NCBI RefSeq assembly: GCF_048006345.1
Contig: NZ_CP180351.1
Coordinates: 1,612,001-1,676,000, forward strand
DNA: 64,000 nt
Source of the DNA: Marivita sp030148515
GTDB taxonomy: Bacteria; Pseudomonadota; Alphaproteobacteria; Rhodobacterales; Rhodobacteraceae
Direction: 5' to 3'
A model generated the notes under the pieces. It was not told the origin of the DNA. It was given only the letters and a program-made list of their open reading frames with translations, and searched no databases. Shown in pieces: positions 59,199 to 64,000 of the stretch (position 1 is its first letter; the number at the start of each line of letters is the position of its first letter). The translations under genes were made by a program, and so were the position numbers.

Positions 59199-60191
59199 TC
59201 AGGGAATAAGGATGGTGGTGCCGGTGGTGGCGCGAGCTTCCAGCGCGTCATGTGCGCGCGCGGCCTCCTCCAGCGGGAAACGGTTGCGGATTTCGCAAGT
59301 CAGCGTGCCATCGGTGAGCGCTGCGAACAGGGCCTTGCCCCTGCGATCCAACTCCGCCGGGTCGGCGATGAAGTGAAACAGGGTGGGCCGCGTCGCGTGC
59401 AGGGATTTTCGCGCTAGATCGGCGAAGGTAAAGCCGTCGATCGACCCCGAGGACTGGCCGAAATTCACGAATGACCCGTGTGCGCGCAGGCAGTCTAGCG
59501 ACCCCCGCCAGGTATCGGCGCCGACGCTGTCATAGACCGCCTGCACCCCCTGCCCGCCGGTCAGATCCATCACCTGGGGAACGAAACCCCCGGCGCGGTA
59601 GTCGATGACCGCGTCGTAGCCATGGGCCTGCGCCAGCGCGACCTTCTCTGGTCCGCCTGCCGTGCCGATGGCACGCACGCCCTTGGCCTTAAGCCATTGG
59701 CCCAGCAGCAGCCCGACACCGCCCGCCGCCGCGTGGACCAGAACCGTGTCACCCGCACGCACCGGGTAGCTGTCATGGATCAGGTAATGCGCCGTCAGTC
59801 CCTTCAGGATGACGCCCGCCGCGACCTCGTCGGTGATGTCCTGCGGCAGTTTCAGCAGCCGGTCGGCGGGGATCACCCGCGCTGACGCATAGGCACCCAG
59901 AGGATGCGTGTAGGCCACGCGGTCGCCCGGTTCCAGCGCAGTGACGCCCTCGCCCACTCCCTCGACCACGCCCGCGGCTTCAGAGCCGGGGATCAGGTCG
60001 CGCGGTTGGGCCCAAGGATAAAGCCCGCTGCGGTGGTAGATATCGAGGAAGTTCAGGCCGATCGCCTTGTGGCGTACCCGCACCTCGCCCGCAACGGGCT
60101 GGGGTGTGGGGATCTCCCGGCGCTCCAGCACGTCGGAGCCTCCGGGGGTGCGCGCGACGATGGTGTAATCCTGCATCCCGGCCTCCGTCAC
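59199..60191 (-). CDS. NADPH:quinone oxidoreductase (MDR/zinc-free)
   Basis: 330 residues (or 325 from the internal ATG of MQDYTIV at 60176). GLNFLDIYHRSGLYP, LIPGSEAAGVVEGVGEGV, nucleotide loop HAAAGGVGLLLGQWLKAKG and a C-terminal PLEEAARAHDALEARATTGT match the QOR family. It lacks structural-zinc cysteines. It overlaps the SDR stop by 4 bases. Confidence 0.9.
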   Translation of the reverse strand: MTEAGMQDYTIVARTPGGSDVLERREIPTPQPVAGEVRVRHKAIGLNFLDIYHRSGLYPWAQPRDLIPGSEAAGVVEGVGEGVTALEPGDRVAYTHPLGAYASARVIPADRLLKLPQDITDEVAAGVILKGLTAHYLIHDSYPVRAGDTVLVHAAAGGVGLLLGQWLKAKGVRAIGTAGGPEKVALAQAHGYDAVIDYRAGGFVPQVMDLTGGQGVQAVYDSVGADTWRGSLDCLRAHGSFVNFGQSSGSIDGFTFADLARKSLHATRPTLFHFIADPAELDRRGKALFAALTDGTLTCEIRNRFPLEEAARAHDALEARATTGTTILIP

Positions 60192-60991
60192 AACGGGCTG
60201 ACCATGTGGCCGCCATCGGCGACCAGCGCTATGCCGGTGATGAAGCTGCCCGCGTCAGAGGCCAGCAACAGCAACGCGCCGTCCAGCTCGGACGAGCTGC
60301 CCAGGCGGCGCATTGGAATACGCCGGACCTGCGCCTGCCCTGCGTCCGAGGCAAAGAAATCTCGATTCAGGTCAGTCTCGATATAGCCGGGGCAGAGCGC
60401 GTTCACGCGGATGCCGTGCCGCGCCCATTCCAGCGCCTGCTGCTTGGTCAACTGCACCAGCGCGGCCTTGGACGTGGCATAGGCTGCAACGCCGCCCCCT
60501 TGCCGCAGGCCGAGGATTGACGCCACGTTTACGATGCTGCCACCCTCGCCCGCCGCGACCAACCTTTGCGCGGCCTCACGCGCGACACGGCGCGCGCCGT
60601 CGAGGTTGACGGCCATGAGCTGTGCCCAGTCGTCATCGGATTGTTCCAGCAACAGGCCGGGTGCCGCGATGCCGGAATTGTTGAGCACGATGTCGACCGG
60701 CCCGCCAAACGCCGCTTCGGCAGCGTCAAAGGTCGCGGCGATGGTGTCGGGCTGCGCAAGGTCCAACGCGGCTATGGCCGCGTGCCCGCCCGCTTCGGCG
60801 ATACGGGATTGCAGCGGCTCCATCGCGCTGGTGCGCCGCGCCGCCAGCATCACCTGCGCGCCCGCCCCGGCCAGCACCTCGGCGAACCGCGCGCCCAGAA
60901 CGCCAGAGGCACCCGTCACCAGCGCACGCCGCCCGCTCAGCGAGAAGCGCGATGCTGCATTGGGCAAGGTCTGTGGCATGTCGAGCGTCAT
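60188..60991 (-). CDS. SDR-family dehydrogenase/3-ketoacyl reductase
   Basis: 267 residues. TGASGVLG cofactor loop, NNSG, catalytic Ser in NVASILGLRQGG, YATSK (Tyr/Lys), PGYIETDLNRDF and FITGIALVADGGH. It overlaps both neighbours, so it is firmly in the operon. It probably interconverts hydroxyacyl and ketoacyl intermediates; the substrate is not known. Confidence 0.9.
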   Translation of the reverse strand: MTLDMPQTLPNAASRFSLSGRRALVTGASGVLGARFAEVLAGAGAQVMLAARRTSAMEPLQSRIAEAGGHAAIAALDLAQPDTIAATFDAAEAAFGGPVDIVLNNSGIAAPGLLLEQSDDDWAQLMAVNLDGARRVAREAAQRLVAAGEGGSIVNVASILGLRQGGGVAAYATSKAALVQLTKQQALEWARHGIRVNALCPGYIETDLNRDFFASDAGQAQVRRIPMRRLGSSSELDGALLLLASDAGSFITGIALVADGGHMVSPL

Positions 60992-62715
60992 GCCAGCCCC
61001 CGCCGCTTGCGTTCGGCATCGTCCCAGACGGTCAGCGGCTGGTAATCGGGCACGAAACCCAAACCCTTCTTCGCATCCGACGACACCGCATCCTGCGAGG
61101 TGACCACGTCGACCACCGCAGGCGCGTTTTCCAGCGCGCGCTTGATCGCGGCGGGCAGATCGGCGGGGTCTTCGACCCGTTCGCCATGCAGCCCAAGCGC
61201 CGTGGCCATGCCCGCGTAGTCGGAATGGCGCAGCAAGGTGCCAACCACCCGGCCACCGTAATTGTCGGCTTGATCAAAGCGTTCGATGTTCCAGGCAGCG
61301 TTGTTCGAGATGATGATGACGGGCTTGGCGCCCTGGCGAACGGCGGTGTCGATCTCCATCGCATTGAGGCCATAGGCCCCGTCGCCGGTCACGCAAACCA
61401 CCTGCCGGTCCGGGAAAGCCAGAGAGGCGGCATTGGCGTAAGGAACGCCCACGCCAAGGCAGCCGAAGGCACCGGCATCGAGATAGGTTTTTGCCTCGAG
61501 CCCCACGCGTGCGAAAGACAGAAAGTCGCCGCCATCGGCCACGGCGATGTAATTGGACTCCGCCACATCCTTAAGCGCGTCGAAGATCGCCATCGGATGG
61601 ATTTTTCCGTCCTTGCCGGTCTGAGGTCTTTCGCGATTGCCGCCAGACGCACGCGCCACGTGTTTGGCCCGCGTGCCGTCGGCCCATTCGGTGTCGAGCG
61701 CGCTTGCCCCCAACGCCGCTCCGGCCTCGGAAATGGCGTCCAGCGCCAGCGCGGGCGTGGCCAGCAGTTCCGGCGTACCGCGGCGGTTGTCGATCAATTC
61801 GGACGCGGTGTCCGAGATGCGCATGAATCGGGCATGCGGGAAAACCGCCGGAGAGCCGTAGCCAAGCTGATAGTCCAGCCTGCGGCCCACGGTGATGACC
61901 AGATCGGCCTCCTGCATGACTTGCCCGCGCATCGCGCCGACAAAGGACGCGTGATCGCCCGACACCAGTCCACGCGCCTCCTGCGTGTCCAGATACAGCG
62001 CACCCGACGCATCCAGCAGCCGGTTCAGCGCCTCTTCCGCGCCATTGGCGCCGCGCCCGGCGACGACCACGGGGCGTTTTGCCGACCAAAGCGCCTTGGC
62101 CGCCTCGGCCACAGCCGCCGGGTCGGGCGGCATCACGCGCGGTGCCTTTGGCGCAATCCAGTCGTCCAGAACCAGATGCGCGGGCACATGCTGGCGCAGC
62201 ACATCGGTGGGGATCTCCACATAGACCGGCCCCGGCTCTCCACCATCACCCATGGCACGGGCGACAGCTTCGTCCAGCTCCCGGATCACCTGATCGGCCA
62301 CCCGCGCCGTGCGCGACAGGCGGGCGACCGGCTTGATGATATCCACATGCGGGATGTCCTGCAGCGGCCCCATATTCGCTTGCGGGCGCGAGGTGCAGCC
62401 GCCGATCACCAGCACCGGAATGCGCGCGAGCGAGGCATTCGCTATGGCGGTCACAGTATTGGTCACCCCCGGCCCCGCGGTAACCATCGCCACGCCAAAG
62501 CCGCCGGTCAGTTCCGCATGCGCATGGGCCATATGCACAGCCGCGCATTCATGGCGAACATCGACAATGCGGATGCCGCGTTGCGCCGCGAAGTCCCAGA
62601 TCGGCTGGATGTGCCCACCCTGCAGGCCAAAGATACGGTCCACGCCGCGTGCCTGAAGGAATTTCGCGATCCATGCGGCGACGGAAAGCCCATCGCTATT
62701 GAGGTCCTGTGTCAT
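60988..62715 (-). CDS. Thiamine-diphosphate-dependent enzyme (acetolactate synthase/2-hydroxyacyl-CoA lyase-like)
   Basis: 575 residues. The ThDP-activating Glu lies in VRHECAAVHMAHAHAELTGG; the central FAD-like domain and the pyrophosphate motif GDGAYGLNAMEIDTAVRQGA with IISNNAAWN are present. It could be a 2-hydroxyacyl-CoA lyase, oxalyl-CoA decarboxylase or carboligase. The cluster (CoA ligase on one side, aldehyde dehydrogenase downstream) fits a lyase that releases an aldehyde, but the sequence alone does not settle it. Confidence 0.8.
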   Translation of the reverse strand: MTQDLNSDGLSVAAWIAKFLQARGVDRIFGLQGGHIQPIWDFAAQRGIRIVDVRHECAAVHMAHAHAELTGGFGVAMVTAGPGVTNTVTAIANASLARIPVLVIGGCTSRPQANMGPLQDIPHVDIIKPVARLSRTARVADQVIRELDEAVARAMGDGGEPGPVYVEIPTDVLRQHVPAHLVLDDWIAPKAPRVMPPDPAAVAEAAKALWSAKRPVVVAGRGANGAEEALNRLLDASGALYLDTQEARGLVSGDHASFVGAMRGQVMQEADLVITVGRRLDYQLGYGSPAVFPHARFMRISDTASELIDNRRGTPELLATPALALDAISEAGAALGASALDTEWADGTRAKHVARASGGNRERPQTGKDGKIHPMAIFDALKDVAESNYIAVADGGDFLSFARVGLEAKTYLDAGAFGCLGVGVPYANAASLAFPDRQVVCVTGDGAYGLNAMEIDTAVRQGAKPVIIISNNAAWNIERFDQADNYGGRVVGTLLRHSDYAGMATALGLHGERVEDPADLPAAIKRALENAPAVVDVVTSQDAVSSDAKKGLGFVPDYQPLTVWDDAERKRRGLA

Positions 62716-64000
62716 TCCGCTGCCCTTGTTGCTTGTGCATTGTCGAACGCTCCGTTCAGGAACCGCTCTTTAAGAAGTCCGTGCTGGATTTTGCCCGTGG
62801 CAGTGCGCGGGATATCGTCTACTGCAACAAAGCTAACGCCGCGCGGGCGCTTAAAGCGGGCGATCTGGTCGCCGCACCAGCCAATCACGTCGGCCTCTGT
62901 CGCTTGCGCACCGTCCTTCAGGACCACGACCGCATGCACCCGCTCGCCCCACTTGTCGTCGGGCAGGCCGATCACAGCAACGTCGCGCACCTGCGGGGCC
63001 GCGCCAAGAACCGCCTCGACCTCGGTCGGATAGATGTTTTCGCCGCCCGAAATGATCATGTTCTTCTTGCGGTCGATCAGCTTGATGAAGCCGTTCTCAT
63101 CCCGCAGCGCCATATCACCGACGGTGCAATAGTCCCCCCGGAATGCTTCGGCGGTCTTTTCCGGCAGGTTCCAGTAGCCGTCGAAGGTGTAGGGCGTGCA
63201 GTGGAACAGTTCCCCGGGCTGGCCGTCGGTTACTTCATTGCCGTCGTCGTCCAGCATACGGATCGGCGCCGTGCCGACGCATTCACGGCCCACCGTGCCG
63301 AGATTGGTGAACTGCTCGTCCGGGTGCAGCATCGTGACCCACCCGCCCTCGGAAGAGCCATAAAGCTCGAAGAGGCCGGAATTGGGGAACATCTCCATCA
63401 CCGCGCGCTTGGTGTCCGCGCGCGCTGGGGCGGAGGAAATCATCAGCTTGGTCATACGACCCAGGTCGCGGGCGCGCGCCTCGGACCGGGCCTGTTCCAG
63501 CATCATGATGTAATGTGTAGGCACCAAAGAGGTGAAGGTCGCGCCGGATTGCTCCATCACGTCGAGCGCCTCTTTCGCGTCGAAACTGGCGCGCGAGTAG
63601 ATCGACGTCACGCCGCCGCGATAGCTGAAGGCGCTGAAAAAGTTCAGCGAATTGGCGTGGCACATCGGCATGACCAGCAGCGCGTCATCGCGGCCGCCGA
63701 TGCCAAGTTCGATCTCGGTGGTCATGCCGACAAGGGCCTGGCTGCGGTGGCTGCGGATTACGCCTTTGGGCTTTCCGGTCGTGCCCGAGGTATACATCAG
63801 CGCCCAGGGGTCTGTGTCGGCGACGGCCACGTCCGGGGCCGAAGACGCCGCGCGTAGCAACAGGTCTTCGTAATCCTGCCAGCCCGCCGCCTGGCCACCA
63901 AACAGCACGAACCGCGATTCGGGGATATCCAGATCATTGCGCACCTCTTCAATCAACCCGTACAGACCGTGTTCGGACAGGATGGCCGAGGCAGAACAAT
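62712..64000 (-). CDS. AMP-forming acyl-CoA ligase (5' end beyond the window)
   Basis: At least 428 residues, open to the window edge. Adenylate motif LMYTSGTTGKPKGVIRSH, LYGSSEGGWVTMLHPDE, DGYWNLPEKTAEAFRGDYCTVGD, KLIDRKKNMIISGGENIYPT and the C-terminal Lys in DDIPRTATGKIQHG. It activates a carboxylic acid as its CoA ester and is the first visible gene of the catabolic operon. Overlap of 4 bases with the ThDP enzyme gene. Confidence 0.92.
   Translation of the reverse strand, partial: CSASAILSEHGLYGLIEEVRNDLDIPESRFVLFGGQAAGWQDYEDLLLRAASSAPDVAVADTDPWALMYTSGTTGKPKGVIRSHRSQALVGMTTEIELGIGGRDDALLVMPMCHANSLNFFSAFSYRGGVTSIYSRASFDAKEALDVMEQSGATFTSLVPTHYIMMLEQARSEARARDLGRMTKLMISSAPARADTKRAVMEMFPNSGLFELYGSSEGGWVTMLHPDEQFTNLGTVGRECVGTAPIRMLDDDGNEVTDGQPGELFHCTPYTFDGYWNLPEKTAEAFRGDYCTVGDMALRDENGFIKLIDRKKNMIISGGENIYPTEVEAVLGAAPQVRDVAVIGLPDDKWGERVHAVVVLKDGAQATEADVIGWCGDQIARFKRPRGVSFVAVDDIPRTATGKIQHGLLKERFLNGAFDNAQATRAAE

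Noticed and set aside
57256..59376. A 706-codon open frame on the plus strand
   Set aside because: It lies antisense to the acyl-CoA dehydrogenase, Ohr and kinase genes. Its sequence is rich in Arg/His/Gln without domain motifs. It is the usual open antisense frame of GC-rich genes.
60952..63033. A 693-codon open frame on the plus strand
   Set aside because: Antisense to the SDR, ThDP enzyme and acyl-CoA ligase, which have clear catalytic motifs on the minus strand. Composition is that of a shadow frame.

Overview
The window is high-GC, gene-dense DNA from an alphaproteobacterium, most likely a marine Rhodobacteraceae (Roseobacter-group) member. The evidence is the left-hand block ccmI–ruvX–DUF1289, the style of the RTX and PepSY proteins, and the many 4-base ATGA/GTGA overlaps between genes. 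No tRNA, rRNA or CRISPR array was seen.

Layout. (1) 0–4.7 kb is core-like chromosome: ccmI (3' end), ruvX, a DUF1289 protein, two exported proteins, and dusA followed 2 bases later by a 2-oxoglutarate-oxygenase-like gene. (2) The 5' end of dusA with its upstream region is present three times in the same orientation: at the intact gene (arm A, ~4.69 kb), at ~15.9 kb (arm B) and at ~52.4 kb (arm C). B and C still encode the first ~20 DusA residues and then stop making sense, and they share an extra left flank. This is the footprint of two integrative elements inserted in tandem at the dusA 5' end: element I about 4.7–15.9 kb and element II about 15.9–52.4 kb. No integrase is recognisable; an IS1182-type insertion sits where one might be expected. 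(3) Element I carries a two-component system and an extracytosolic electron-transfer set: PepSY protein, cytochrome b561, Asp-rich protein, DUF2271 protein with a candidate FMN-attachment motif, a PepSY–flavodoxin–NADPH reductase fusion, ApbE and a VIT-type metal transporter. (4) Element II carries cbpA/cbpM, a MacAB-like exporter, PHA synthase, a complete N-type ATPase operon (atpDCQRBEFAG), a complete arginine deiminase operon (antiporter, arcA, arcB, arcC), small envelope and stress proteins, a Crp/Fnr regulator plus a broken second copy, a Na+/H+ antiporter, a transglutaminase cluster and groESL. (5) 52.56–64 kb is a minus-strand catabolic cluster: acyl-CoA ligase, ThDP enzyme, SDR, quinone oxidoreductase, Ohr, acyl-CoA dehydrogenase, APH-type kinase, aldehyde dehydrogenase, thiolase and epoxide hydrolase.

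How it may work together. A palindrome of the form CTRA-N6-TYAG occurs at least 16 times (10 exact, 6 with one mismatch), nearly always 50–180 bases upstream of element genes and mostly in element II. It looks like an FNR/FixK-type box with changed outer bases. The element-encoded Crp/Fnr protein has such a box in front of its own gene and is the obvious candidate to bind it. If so, element II is one regulon for low-oxygen or low-energy survival: arginine fermentation makes ATP, the N-ATPase converts ATP to an ion gradient, PHA stores carbon, and chaperones protect protein. The regulon, the regulator assignment and the physiological reading are inference; the repeats, boxes and gene order are read directly from the sequence.
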